Positions 35,298 to 43,409 of a DNA stretch of 64,000 nt are shown here, piece by piece. The stretch comes from Bacillota bacterium (lineage in GTDB: Bacteria; Bacillota; Clostridia; Oscillospirales; Ruminococcaceae): assembly GCA_023431215.1 (NCBI GenBank), contig JAEYXR010000048.1, positions 6,442 through 70,441 of the forward strand, written 5' to 3'. The position numbers and the translations under genes are program-made. The first letter of the stretch is position 1, and every line of letters starts with the position of its first letter. The notes under the pieces were generated by a model. That model worked only from the letters and a program-made list of their open reading frames with translations, was not told where the DNA came from and searched no databases.

Positions 35298-36473
35298 ATG
35301 GAAAAAATGAAACAACTAAAACAATATCCGCTCCTGATTGCGTTTGCGGCTTTTATTTTGGTGCTGTTTGTTGCGGACATGCTCTGCTTTGGCCGGGAAT
35401 ATTCCGAGTTGGAAAACCGTTTTTTAAAGCAGAGGCCTAAATTCTCTGTAAAATCTCTTATTAGTAACGAATATACCATGAAGTACGAGGAATTTATCAA
35501 CGACCAGTTTGTGGGAAGAGACCAGTGGATTACCATCAAATCGGTCTCGGAGTCGGTGCTAGGTAAAATTGAAAATAACAACGTGGCCTACGGCAAGGAT
35601 GATTATATGTTTGAAAAGGCTCCCACCGTGGACGAAAAGACCCTGTGGAACAATGTTGGGTTTGTGCAGAAGTTTTTAGAAAGCTACCCCGGCCATGTTA
35701 CCTTTGGCATCATCCCCAACTCTTACCAAGTGCTTAACCACAAAACCCCCGTCAGTTTTCCCGGTGCAGACCAAGCAGCTTATATTCAGGAAATTTACAG
35801 CCGTATTGGTACAAGCGCTCAAACGGTAGATTTGCTGAGTGCCATAAGCGCCCACAAAAATGAATATATCTATTACAAAACCGACCACCACTGGACTACC
35901 CTGGGTGCCTGGTATGGCTATCAGGCATATGCCCAGAGTCTGGGCATACAATATGCTACTTTGGAGGAGCTGGCTTCGTATCTCCATCAGGTTCCGGACT
36001 TTTTGGGCACCTACTTCAGCAAGGGCAAAAAGTTTGATGCACAAAAGGACACCATTACCTGGTACGATATTCCCGTTGGGGAAGTAACCATCGACGGCAA
36101 AACTACTGTAATGGATACCGATAAAAATCAAATTCCTGTAACCGGGCTGTATGACCACAGCAAATGGGCTGTAAGAGATAAATACGCGGCCTTTATGTAC
36201 GGCAACAACGGGCTGACTTTCATTCCGTCCAACAACAATAAAAATCATGTTGACGGAAAGGTGAGCAGGGTTTTGCTCATTAAAGATTCTTATGGAAACA
36301 GCATGGCTCCTTTTCTAACCTACAGTTACGACGAAGTATACGTGGTAGACCTGCGCAGCCTCCCGGAAAAAATGAGTGATCTGCTGGCACGGGTACAATT
36401 TGATGACGTTTTAATACTGTATAATTTTCAAAGCTTTGAAATGGATAAAAATATTGCCCGGCTGACATACTGA
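35298..36473 (+). CDS. DHHW (AlgJ/AlgX-like) extracytoplasmic SGNH-type acetyltransferase
   Basis: The 391-residue protein has an N-terminal membrane anchor (LLIAFAAFILVLFVADML) and an SGNH-hydrolase-like domain with the Asp-His pair in YYKTDHHWTTLGAWYGYQAY and a Ser in LLIKDSYGNSMAPFL. AlgJ/AlgX-like proteins receive acetyl from the MBOAT partner and pass it to a polymer. It starts 18 bases after the MBOAT stop, behind GAAAGGAGC. A terminator follows. Target polymer unknown. Confidence 0.92.
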   Translation: MEKMKQLKQYPLLIAFAAFILVLFVADMLCFGREYSELENRFLKQRPKFSVKSLISNEYTMKYEEFINDQFVGRDQWITIKSVSESVLGKIENNNVAYGKDDYMFEKAPTVDEKTLWNNVGFVQKFLESYPGHVTFGIIPNSYQVLNHKTPVSFPGADQAAYIQEIYSRIGTSAQTVDLLSAISAHKNEYIYYKTDHHWTTLGAWYGYQAYAQSLGIQYATLEELASYLHQVPDFLGTYFSKGKKFDAQKDTITWYDIPVGEVTIDGKTTVMDTDKNQIPVTGLYDHSKWAVRDKYAAFMYGNNGLTFIPSNNNKNHVDGKVSRVLLIKDSYGNSMAPFLTYSYDEVYVVDLRSLPEKMSDLLARVQFDDVLILYNFQSFEMDKNIARLTY

Positions 36474-36481
36474 TATTTGGC

Positions 36482-36525
36482 AAAACAACAAGCAGTAACA
36501 TAAAATATGCTGCTTGTTGTTTTTG
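36482..36525 (+). terminator. Terminator of the MBOAT-DHHW operon
   Basis: AAAACAACAAGCAG pairs with CTGCTTGTTGTTTT around a 14-base loop. Confidence 0.85.
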
Positions 36526-36836
36526 CAGTTAAAGAAGCTGCGCCGGGTAAAAACACCGCTTTGTGTGCATCTCACAGTCTTTATTGCGTTGATTTTTATG
36601 AATTATTGCTGCATCTTTGCTTCCTTTGTTGAAAGCTGCTCTGCTTTATGATACAATTATTACAAAGTATTTTTGTGCTGGGCTTGTGCCAACCAGCAAG
36701 TTTTATTCCTTCTGCAGCAAATTATATTGCTTATACAACGGCAAAAACCTGTTAATGCGCACCCAATCAGGGCAAACAAGGGTCAACCCTTTTTTCCACG
36801 TTGGTGTCATATATCAGTATTTAGGAGGGAATTACC
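36526..36836. other. Intergenic region upstream of the HPr gene
   Basis: About 310 bases with no supported gene. A strong ribosome site (AGGAGGGAATTACC) precedes HPr. No catabolite or antiterminator element is recognised. Confidence 0.5.
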
Positions 36837-37106
36837 ATGTATTCCAAAAAGACGACTATTCAAAACAGAACAGGCCTTCATGCGCGTCCTGCATCAGATT
36901 TTATTAGCTTGGCAAGTAAGTTTAAGTCCAAAATTGTCATTCGCAAAATTGAAGAAGATGAAGAGGCCAATGCAAAATCTATCGTCATGCTGCTCTCTCT
37001 GGGGCTGGGTATGGGCGATGAGGTAGAAATTTATGCCAAAGGTGAAGACGAGGTAGAGGCAGTGGATTCTCTGGTCGCCCTCATTGATTCTAAATTTGGT
37101 GAGTAA
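36837..37106 (+). CDS. ptsH: Phosphocarrier protein HPr
   Basis: The 89-residue protein has the active His in NRTGLHARPASDF (His16) and the regulatory serine region NAKSIVMLLSLG that HPr kinase would phosphorylate. HPr passes phosphate from enzyme I to PTS sugar carriers and, as HPr-Ser-P, drives catabolite repression. It is monocistronic here; ptsI is not adjacent. The MLLSLG segment differs from the usual MGVMSLG, so a Crh-like regulatory variant is possible, but His16 is kept. Confidence 0.92.
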   Translation: MYSKKTTIQNRTGLHARPASDFISLASKFKSKIVIRKIEEDEEANAKSIVMLLSLGLGMGDEVEIYAKGEDEVEAVDSLVALIDSKFGE

Positions 37107-37135
37107 GCCCGTGGCATTTTGTAAAGCTCTTACAT

Positions 37136-37170
37136 GGAGGAGGCACTTTGCTGCTCTCCTCCTCTTTTTT
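37136..37170 (+). terminator. Terminator of the HPr gene
   Basis: GGAGGAGGCA pairs with TGCTCTCCTCC (one bulge), followed by CTTTTTT. Confidence 0.8.
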
Positions 37171-37241
37171 ATCCTTTTGGGCCTATTAGGGTTTGATAGC
37201 ACATGGCGGGCAACACAAAAGTAAAATTTTTTAGTTTTGGG

Positions 37242-37270
37242 TTGAGTTTTTCAGACTTTTCGTGTATACT
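37242..37270 (+). promoter_or_regulatory. Promoter of the SRP RNA gene
   Basis: TTGAGT (37242-37247), a 17-base spacer and TATACT (37265-37270). Transcription should start near 37277. Confidence 0.8.
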
Positions 37271-37292
37271 AGTTAGGCGAAAGCTCAAAAAA

Positions 37293-37465
37293 GGCAGGCA
37301 GGACGGGTAGTGTCTATTGTCATGCGGATATTTGGTCCTGTGCGACGCAGCATTGTGAACCATGTCAGGCGGGGAACCGAGCAGCATTAAGCGATGCATT
37401 GCGGGTGCCGCAGCCAACCGGATATCCGTATGACAATGAAGATTACCACCAGTCTGCCCTTTTTT
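37293..37465 (+). ncRNA. ffs: Signal recognition particle RNA (4.5S/scRNA)
   Basis: The conserved domain IV tip is present: GAACCATGTCAGG, a GGGGAACC loop and GAGCAGCATTAAG, closely like B. subtilis scRNA. Long flanking arms pair: ATTGTCATGCGGATAT with ATATCCGTATGACAAT (one mismatch), then outer GGCAGG-type arms, ending in CTGCCCTTTTTT. The RNA binds Ffh to target membrane proteins. At about 173-190 bases it is between the small (about 100) and the Alu-containing (about 270) bacterial forms. It lies just upstream of dnaX as in Bacillus. The 5' end may be at 37277. Confidence 0.93.
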
Positions 37466-37622
37466 GCTATGCAAAAAGACTATGCGCAGGGCGATATGCG
37501 CTACTACCGCTCCCGCCCCTATGCGCAAAAACTTCATGTACCGTAAAACCTTATATTTGTCGTGGTGCGGATTCTATTTCACATGAAGTTTATGATTTCT
37601 CGGCGAAAGGAGGAGTTTTACC

Positions 37623-39239
37623 TTGTATCAGGCGCTTTACCGAAAATGGAGGCCAAAAACCTTTGAGGATGTGGTTGGCCAGGAGCATGTTACCACTACG
37701 CTGAAAAATGAAATCAAGCACGGAAGGCCCTCTCACGCCTATCTGCTCATGGGCAGCCGTGGTACGGGTAAAACCACCTGTGCCAAGCTTATTGCCAAGG
37801 CGGTAAACTGTCTTGACCCTCAGGACGGCAGCCCTTGCGGCAAGTGTAACGTGTGTGTGGGAATCGACAATGGTTCCATGGTAGACGTGGTAGAAATTGA
37901 TGCCGCCAGCAACAACGGTGTAGATAACATTCGAGATTTGCGTGAGGAAGCCAATTTTTTACCCAATGTCACCAAATATCGTGTATACATCATCGATGAA
38001 GCTCACATGCTGAGTATGGGTGCCGTAAATGCTCTGCTAAAAATTATGGAAGAGCCCCCTTCCCACGTTATTTTTATTTTGGCAACCACAGAGATACACA
38101 AAATGCCCGCCACCATTCAGTCACGGTGTCAGCGGTTTGACTTTGGCCGCATCGATACCGCTGTAATAACCGGCAGACTAAAGTATATTGCCGATGAAGA
38201 GGGCATCTCTTATCAGGAGGAAGCCCTGGCATTGGTGGCAAAACTTGCTGACGGCGGTATGCGTGACGCCCTTTCTATCTTGGATTTATGCATTTCTCAT
38301 GGCGGCAGCATCAGTGTTGAAACCGTAAGCCGCGCCGCCGGTTTAGTGGGGCAGGAGTACCTCTTTGACATTGCCTCGGCCATCAGCCGCGGCAATCTTT
38401 CTGCTGCTTTGGAGCTGATTGACAAGGTTGGCAGCGAAGCGGTGGAATATGACCGGTTGTGTCAACAGCTGGCTACCCATTACCGCAACCTGCTGGTAGC
38501 CGCAACGGCAAAGGAGCCCCAGGAGCTGATTATTTGCCTGCCGGAAACTCTGGAGGCCTACCAGGCACAGGCAAAGAATATTTCCACAGCAAACATTTTG
38601 TATGCCATTAAAACCTTACAGGAAACACAAGGCGCCATGACCCGCACAGCCTCTCGCCGTACGGAGATGGAGATTGCAGCAGCAAAGCTGTGTGACAGCA
38701 GACTAAGCGCTTCTCCTGAAGCTTTGGTTGCGCGCATTGAGGCACTGGAGGCAAAGCTGAACCGCCTGCAGGCGGGAATCCCCGCCGCCTCGCCCGGCCC
38801 TGCTCATGAGGAGGGTTCACACAAAGGACAAGCTGCTCCTGCGTTTGCTCCGGCTGCGGAACAAGAGCCACCAGTATCTGCTGCCCCGCAGGAAGAGACT
38901 CTATCCTCCGATGCTGTTTTAATGTCACAGTGGGAGGATGTGGTTGCCCGGCTGGGTATCACCAATAAAGCACTCAAAGGTGCTTTGGTGGGGTCACAGG
39001 CTTATTTAAGTGGTACCCGGGTGCTTATTAGCTGCGATAATCCTGTTTTTACTGAGTTGATGCGCAGCAACGACTATACCAAGCAGAGCCTAAAGGATGC
39101 CATTGCCGAAGTAACCGGCAAAAAATATGCCATAGGACCTTATTCCGGCCCCAAAAAATTGGAAGCTGCCAAGTCAGACCCTATGGAAGAAATTTTAAAG
39201 CTTGCCAAAGAGGGCGGCGTAAAGGTTGTAATGGAATAA
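37623..39239 (+). CDS. dnaX: DNA polymerase III subunits gamma and tau
   Basis: The 538-residue protein begins at a TTG behind AAAGGAGG. It has the clamp-loader AAA+ domain: Walker A GSRGTGKTT, zinc Cys set CLDPQDGSPCGKCNVC, Walker B VYIIDEAHML, and SRC (TIQSRCQRFDF). Domain III follows, then a linker rich in Ala, Pro and Glu (residues about 385-430) and a C-terminal domain with WEDVVARLG. It loads the sliding clamp and links polymerases to the helicase. I saw no slippery frameshift element. dnaX-ybaB-recR form the usual cluster. Confidence 0.97.
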   Translation: MYQALYRKWRPKTFEDVVGQEHVTTTLKNEIKHGRPSHAYLLMGSRGTGKTTCAKLIAKAVNCLDPQDGSPCGKCNVCVGIDNGSMVDVVEIDAASNNGVDNIRDLREEANFLPNVTKYRVYIIDEAHMLSMGAVNALLKIMEEPPSHVIFILATTEIHKMPATIQSRCQRFDFGRIDTAVITGRLKYIADEEGISYQEEALALVAKLADGGMRDALSILDLCISHGGSISVETVSRAAGLVGQEYLFDIASAISRGNLSAALELIDKVGSEAVEYDRLCQQLATHYRNLLVAATAKEPQELIICLPETLEAYQAQAKNISTANILYAIKTLQETQGAMTRTASRRTEMEIAAAKLCDSRLSASPEALVARIEALEAKLNRLQAGIPAASPGPAHEEGSHKGQAAPAFAPAAEQEPPVSAAPQEETLSSDAVLMSQWEDVVARLGITNKALKGALVGSQAYLSGTRVLISCDNPVFTELMRSNDYTKQSLKDAIAEVTGKKYAIGPYSGPKKLEAAKSDPMEEILKLAKEGGVKVVME

Positions 39240-39358
39240 AACATTTTGTTATACCTGTTGTATTTTTTAGCATAATAATACAGATATGTATAGTAAGGCA
39301 TAAACCCTTGCTGATAAATACAGCATGTTGATACCTAAAAAACAAAGGAGTTATGGAT

Positions 39359-39706
39359 ATGAAAGCAAGACTGCCTCAAGGAGTGGGCGGCGGCCCCGGC
39401 AACATGAATCAAATGATTCGTCAGGCTCAGAAGATGCAGGAGGATATGGCAAGAGTTCAGGAAGAGCTTGACGTTAAGGAATATAGCGCCACCAGCGGCG
39501 GCGGCATGGTTGAAGCTGTTGTCACCGGTAAAAAAGAAGTGAAATCCATTCATATCAAGCCCGAGGTGGTAGACCCCGAGGATATTGAAATTTTGGAGGA
39601 TATGATTGCAGGTGCCGTCAACGAGGCGCTTCGTGCCGCAATGGATGACGCCGAGGAAAGAATGTCCAAAATTACCGGCGGACTGGGCACCCCCGGATTA
39701 TTCTAA
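39359..39706 (+). CDS. YbaB/EbfC-family nucleoid-associated protein
   Basis: The 115-residue protein has an N-terminal Gly/Pro-rich tip, a helix (MIRQAQKMQEDMARVQEEL) and the family core YSATSGGGMVEAVVTGKKEVKSI, ending ITGGLGTPGLF. These proteins bind DNA as dimers. The second ATG is eight bases after AAGGAG; the first is only two bases after it, so I chose the second. It sits between dnaX and recR as in most bacteria. Confidence 0.95.
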   Translation: MKARLPQGVGGGPGNMNQMIRQAQKMQEDMARVQEELDVKEYSATSGGGMVEAVVTGKKEVKSIHIKPEVVDPEDIEILEDMIAGAVNEALRAAMDDAEERMSKITGGLGTPGLF

Positions 39707-39812
39707 AAAATATTGCATTGACAATTACAAAAGAGTCGGCGGCGCGTAGTGCAGGGCAACTTGCCCACGCGCCGCCGGTTTTCGAAACTCAATACCCAGA
39801 GGAGGAACAACC

Positions 39813-40409
39813 ATGGAGGGAGCATTGCCGCTGGTACGGCTGATTGAGCAGTTTGCCAAATTGCCGGGAGTGGGAAGAAAATCTGCCCAAAGGTTTGCTT
39901 TTTATATTTTAAATCAACCGGAGGAAAAAGCACGGGAGTTTGCTCAGGCTATTTTGGATGCCCGTACCAAAATAAAAAAATGCACGCTCTGTGGAAATTT
40001 AACCGAGGATGAGCTGTGCCCCATCTGCTCCGCAAAGGGCAGAGATACCTCTTTGGTTTGTGTGGTGGAAGACCCCCGTGACGTATTGGCCTTTGAGCGT
40101 ACCAAAGAATATAATGGTGTATACCATGTGCTTCATGGCTTAATTTCTCCTATGGATGGTGTAGGGCCCGAACAGCTTACCATCAAAGAGCTGTTGGCGA
40201 GAGTATCCAAGGGCGAGGTTGTTGAGGTCATTATGGCTACCAACCCCACCGTTGAAGGAGAGGCCACCGCCATGTATGTGGCAAGGCTTTTAAAGCCTCT
40301 TGGTATAAAGGTTAGCCGTTTGGCCTATGGCATCCCTGTAGGGGGCAACCTGGAGTATGCAGATGAAGTAACGCTGTTCCGGGCCTTGCAGGGACGCAGT
40401 GAGCTTTAA
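39813..40409 (+). CDS. recR: Recombination protein RecR
   Basis: The 198-residue protein shows the helix-hairpin-helix start LAKLPGVGRKSAQRFAFYIL in sense, a four-Cys zinc motif (CTLCGNLTEDELCPIC), a Toprim domain (VCVVEDPRDVLAFERT) and a Walker B-like C-terminal region. It acts with RecF/RecO to load RecA at gaps. ATG follows GGAGGAAC. It is the last of dnaX-ybaB-recR; a GtrA-like gene follows after 48 bases. Confidence 0.97.
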   Translation: MEGALPLVRLIEQFAKLPGVGRKSAQRFAFYILNQPEEKAREFAQAILDARTKIKKCTLCGNLTEDELCPICSAKGRDTSLVCVVEDPRDVLAFERTKEYNGVYHVLHGLISPMDGVGPEQLTIKELLARVSKGEVVEVIMATNPTVEGEATAMYVARLLKPLGIKVSRLAYGIPVGGNLEYADEVTLFRALQGRSEL

Positions 40410-40457
40410 TGTGGGCATACTAACAGCAGCAACATCATCCGTGAGGAGGAGATACTT

Positions 40458-40850
40458 TTGGACAATCGGCTGACAGAAGCCATAAAAGCGGGTAAATTTG
40501 CAATTGTGGGCGTTGCCAACACGCTATTAGACATGGGCGTTTTTTGGCTGCTGTCCGTTCTCCTTGGGATTAATCCTTATATATCCCAAGTCATCAGCTA
40601 TAGCTGTGGCATGCTCAACAGCTATATTTTTAACCGCAGCTGGACCTTTCGCTCTCAGGCAAAATTTTTCAGCCCTGCCCTCCTCCGTTTTATTATTTTA
40701 AACCTGATTATGCTGGGTATCAGCACCGGTTTGCTCTTTGTACTGCTGGATATTTTGGCCGTTCCCAAGATGATTGCTAAGGTTGGTGCCACCATTATTA
40801 CTTTGGTTATCAGCTTTGTTGTAAACCGTTTGTGGGTATTTAAAGAATAA
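40458..40850 (+). CDS. GtrA-family membrane protein
   Basis: The 130-residue protein has four membrane segments and GtrA family marks: KFAIVGVANTLLDMGVF at the N-terminus and NYIFNRSWTF-type residues (NSYIFNRSWTFRS), repeated near the C-terminus as VNRLWVFKE. GtrA-like proteins are thought to help flip polyprenol-linked sugars for wall or teichoic decoration. The start is a TTG after GGAGGAG. It follows recR, perhaps in one transcript; the link to recR is positional only. Confidence 0.9.
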   Translation: MDNRLTEAIKAGKFAIVGVANTLLDMGVFWLLSVLLGINPYISQVISYSCGMLNSYIFNRSWTFRSQAKFFSPALLRFIILNLIMLGISTGLLFVLLDILAVPKMIAKVGATIITLVISFVVNRLWVFKE

Positions 40851-40881
40851 AATGAAGCCAAAAATAACAATTTTATCCTAC

Positions 40882-40909
40882 TTGACTTTTTAACAAAACA
40901 TGTTACAAT
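40882..40909 (+). promoter_or_regulatory. Promoter of smpB
   Basis: TTGACT (40882-40887), a 16-base spacer and TACAAT (40904-40909); the start codon is 33 bases on. Confidence 0.7.
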
Positions 40910-40941
40910 GTAGTATCAACCACCAGAAAGGAGGAGACACC

Positions 40942-41406
40942 ATGGGAAAAGATAGTATAAAGCAAATCAGCTATAACCGCCAAGCTCGCCACGAGTACTT
41001 TGTGGAAGAAAGTTTGGAAGCAGGGATTGAGCTGTGTGGCACTGAGGTAAAATCTCTGCGCCAGGGCGGAATTAATCTAAAGGACGCATGGTGTGACTTT
41101 CAAGATGGTGAGCTGTACGTCAAGCAAATGCACATCAGCCCTTACGAACAGGGAAATATCTTTAACAAAGACCCCTTACGCCCGCGCAAGCTTTTGCTGC
41201 ACCGCCGTGAACTAAACCGCCTGTTTGGGCTTACCAAACAGCAGGGTTTTACGCTGGTGCCCTTGCAGGCTTATTTTAAAGGCCCCAGGGTAAAGATTGA
41301 AGTGGGCCTGTGTAAGGGTAAAAAATTGTACGACAAGCGTGACGATGCCGCCAAGCGTGACGCCAAACGTGATATTGAACGTGCAATGAAAAATCACAAT
41401 GGCTGA
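40942..41406 (+). CDS. smpB: SsrA-binding protein SmpB
   Basis: The 154-residue protein has RQARHEYFVEESLEAGIELCGTEVKSLR, the NLKDAWCDF strand and the basic tail KRDAKRDIERAMK. SmpB binds tmRNA and mimics part of a tRNA to free stalled ribosomes. The start is the ATG after AGGAGGAGACACC; 14 in-frame codons upstream are not used. The tmRNA gene follows 35 bases after the stop, a common arrangement. Confidence 0.98.
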   Translation: MGKDSIKQISYNRQARHEYFVEESLEAGIELCGTEVKSLRQGGINLKDAWCDFQDGELYVKQMHISPYEQGNIFNKDPLRPRKLLLHRRELNRLFGLTKQQGFTLVPLQAYFKGPRVKIEVGLCKGKKLYDKRDDAAKRDAKRDIERAMKNHNG

Positions 41407-41441
41407 TATTTCCTTTTGCTGATGCCGGAACCTATTGATAT

Positions 41442-41787
41442 GGGGGCGCACCGGTTTCGACGGGGATTTTGAATTATGGTAAGCGAGTAGAGGCGCCCGA
41501 CCTCTATAAAACGAGCAAACTTAAAATTAAACGACGAATCTAATTTCGCCTACGCAGCCTAATTAGGCTGCCGTCCTGCCGGTGAGTACCACGGCTCCGG
41601 TTTGGGCGTCATCTAGTGGTGAACGATTGCAGGAGGCGCTCCGGGTCTGCAATTGCATTAGGAGCTACTAAGCGCAGCAGCCTGCCCGCCAGCGGCTGTG
41701 CAAGGGAATGTAAATAACGGGCTACACTCGTAGAAAGCCATATGGATAGGTTTTCGGACAGGGGTTCGACTCCCCTCGCCTCCACCA
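41442..41787 (+). ncRNA. ssrA: Transfer-messenger RNA
   Basis: The 346-base RNA starts GGGGGCGCACCGGTTTCGACGGGG and ends GGTTCGACTCCCCTCGCCTCCACCA, so both acceptor halves pair and CCA is encoded. The tag reading frame is 41515-41562 and reads ANLKLNDESNFAYAA then TAA. The resume codon is GCA. It sits directly downstream of smpB. Confidence 0.98.
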
Positions 41788-41789
41788 TG

Positions 41790-41842
41790 AAAGTCAGGTT
41801 AAAATAGATGCTGATGTGCATTTGTTTTAGCCTGACTTTTTT
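41790..41842 (+). terminator. Terminator of the tmRNA gene
   Basis: AAAGTCAGGTTAAAA pairs with TTTTAGCCTGACTTT (one G-U), followed by T residues. Confidence 0.88.
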
Positions 41843-41887
41843 GTTATACTGAATCCAAGATTATTTATATTAGATCGGGAGGAAACT

Positions 41888-42163
41888 ATGAAAGCTTTGA
41901 AAATCATATCATTGTCAATATTATTTGTTTCGCTGTTTGCATCGGTTGACTTAGGTATAAACTGCATCGGTTCTCTCGTTCCGGAGTTACAAGACGGCAT
42001 TTCTTATAACAGCTTTTTACAAAGTTCTTTTGGCTTACTGGAAGGTTCATTGAGAACAAAAGCAGATTTTTTTTATGCTTTTAAAACTTCAGCTTGGGTT
42101 ACTTTTGCAGTTTTAGCAGAAAATGCGGCTTTATATATTATTCCATCAAAAAAGCAACAGTAG
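41888..42163 (+). CDS. Hypothetical membrane protein of 91 residues
   Basis: ATG follows GGAGGAAACT. Two hydrophobic stretches are visible, an N-terminal one (IISLSILFVSLFASV, possibly a signal) and one near residue 70 (TSAWVTFAVLAENAALYII). The middle is LRTKADFFYAFK. Base composition is more AT-rich than its neighbours. I do not recognise the family. A DUF378-like fold is possible but only by hydrophobic pattern. The gene is monocistronic with a terminator. Confidence 0.65.
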   Translation: MKALKIISLSILFVSLFASVDLGINCIGSLVPELQDGISYNSFLQSSFGLLEGSLRTKADFFYAFKTSAWVTFAVLAENAALYIIPSKKQQ

Positions 42164-42214
42164 TTTCATATTATGAGCATACTCTCCCCTACATCTATTT
42201 TTACCTATTGACAC

Positions 42215-42253
42215 AAATAAAAATGGTTATCTTTTGACGGGTCATTTTTATTT
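42215..42253 (+). terminator. Terminator-like inverted repeat after the 91-residue gene
   Basis: AAATAAAAATG (42215-42225) and CATTTTTATTT (42243-42253) pair perfectly with a 17-base loop; the stem is AT-rich, so strength is uncertain. Confidence 0.55.
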
Positions 42254-42379
42254 ATTTGTTTGCTTCGGCAAGTTATCTACTGGTTACACCCGCTCAATGA
42301 TAGTTTATCTTACTTATAAAAATCTCTTTTATAGTTATATAAAACAAAATTCGTGAAATTATTTTACGAGGTGGCTGTC

Positions 42380-42832
42380 ATGAAGGATATAAAAGATTTG
42401 CTTCAAGGTCTAACTGGCAAAAACGACAGCTATGCTTATCAGTGCTTAAAGCTGTTGGTGCAGGAGAGTCAACGCTCCTCTGCCGTTTACCCGTATTTTG
42501 ACAGCTTTGTAGCCATGTTGGAAGATAAAAATTCGTATATCAGGACAAGGGGGCTTACTTTAATAGCCTCCTGTGCAAGGTGGGATACAGAAAATAAACT
42601 TGACGGCATAATCCACCAATACTTAAAGCATCTTTCTGATGAAAAGCCAATCACTGCAAGAAAATGCATTGAATCATTACCCCTGATTGCAGAGTATAAG
42701 CCAGATTTAAGGGAAAAAATTGTTTTGGCACTTCAAAATGCTGATTGTTTGCAGTATCCGGATAGCATGCAGTCTTTGGTCAAAAAAGATGTTAGTAACG
42801 CCTTACGCAACATTCAAAAGCTTATGGGTTGA
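42380..42832 (+). CDS. HEAT-like repeat protein of 150 residues
   Basis: The start is an ATG behind GAGGTGG; nine in-frame codons upstream lack a site. The sequence is all-helical with HEAT/ARM character: FDSFVAMLEDKNSYIRTRGLTLIASCARWD, then a second unit with LKHLSDEKPITARKCIESLPLI. This type is sometimes labelled 'SufBD protein' in genome annotation, without functional proof. Likely a protein-binding scaffold. It is monocistronic with a strong terminator. Confidence 0.75.
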   Translation: MKDIKDLLQGLTGKNDSYAYQCLKLLVQESQRSSAVYPYFDSFVAMLEDKNSYIRTRGLTLIASCARWDTENKLDGIIHQYLKHLSDEKPITARKCIESLPLIAEYKPDLREKIVLALQNADCLQYPDSMQSLVKKDVSNALRNIQKLMG

Positions 42833-42855
42833 CCTCTTAAAATATTGGGAAAATT

Positions 42856-42893
42856 AAAACCGGTAAATCAGTTTGATTTACCGGTTTTTTTTT
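42856..42893 (+). terminator. Terminator of the HEAT-like gene
   Basis: AAAACCGGTAAATCA pairs with TGATTTACCGGTTTT around three bases, then a long T run. Confidence 0.93.
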
Positions 42894-42931
42894 GACCTAA
42901 AAAGGAGGAAAAGGTCAACTTACATTGGATG

Positions 42932-43378
42932 CTATTTATATTCCAGCTTCATTACATACTTTTTATAAGGATTGGCCTGTGCTCCCTCCAAGTGGCGACA
43001 GGCAGTGTGAGCATCTGAGCTGAAAAGTGCGCAAAACATGCCCGGTTTCAGTTCAAGCACTGCTCCCTCTCCACCTAAGGTCAGTTTATCCTTTTCTTCA
43101 TCATAGTCCCCTATCTGTGTCATTTTCTCCAGACGGTTCCAAACAACAATTTCGTTGCCCTCTACCAGTATCTGAATATCAATATACTTTTTGTGTGCTT
43201 CAAATGTACCTTCTGCAACCGGGCGGGTCATTCCCGCCTGTACCAGAACAAAGCCGCCAGGGAAAACATGTTTTCCCTCACTTAACCGGGGGTTCTCCTG
43301 AAGAAAAGCCAGTCCGCTTGCCAAATGTGGCAGCATGCTTTCATATTCCGTAATATAGTCCATTCGATCAATGATCAT
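42932..43378 (-). CDS. YhcH/YjgK/YiaL-family (DUF386) protein
   Basis: The 148-residue cupin-like protein shows EGTFEAHKKYIDIQILVEG and FSSDAHTACRH, with the metal-binding Glu and His residues of the family (E. coli YhcH, TabA). Members are tied to sugar-acid or sialic-acid catabolism, perhaps as anomerases or lyases. It ends the minus-strand island that begins with the TAXI binding protein. Its stop is near the convergent HEAT-like gene's terminator. Exact reaction unknown. Confidence 0.9.
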   Translation of the reverse strand: MIIDRMDYITEYESMLPHLASGLAFLQENPRLSEGKHVFPGGFVLVQAGMTRPVAEGTFEAHKKYIDIQILVEGNEIVVWNRLEKMTQIGDYDEEKDKLTLGGEGAVLELKPGMFCALFSSDAHTACRHLEGAQANPYKKYVMKLEYK

Positions 43379-43409
43379 TTGTTACTCCCCTTGCGTAATA
43401 ATGTTATCA

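Noticed and set aside
41609..41821. Minus-strand frame with EARGVEPLSE
   Set aside because: It is antisense to the 3' end of tmRNA and is a common false call.
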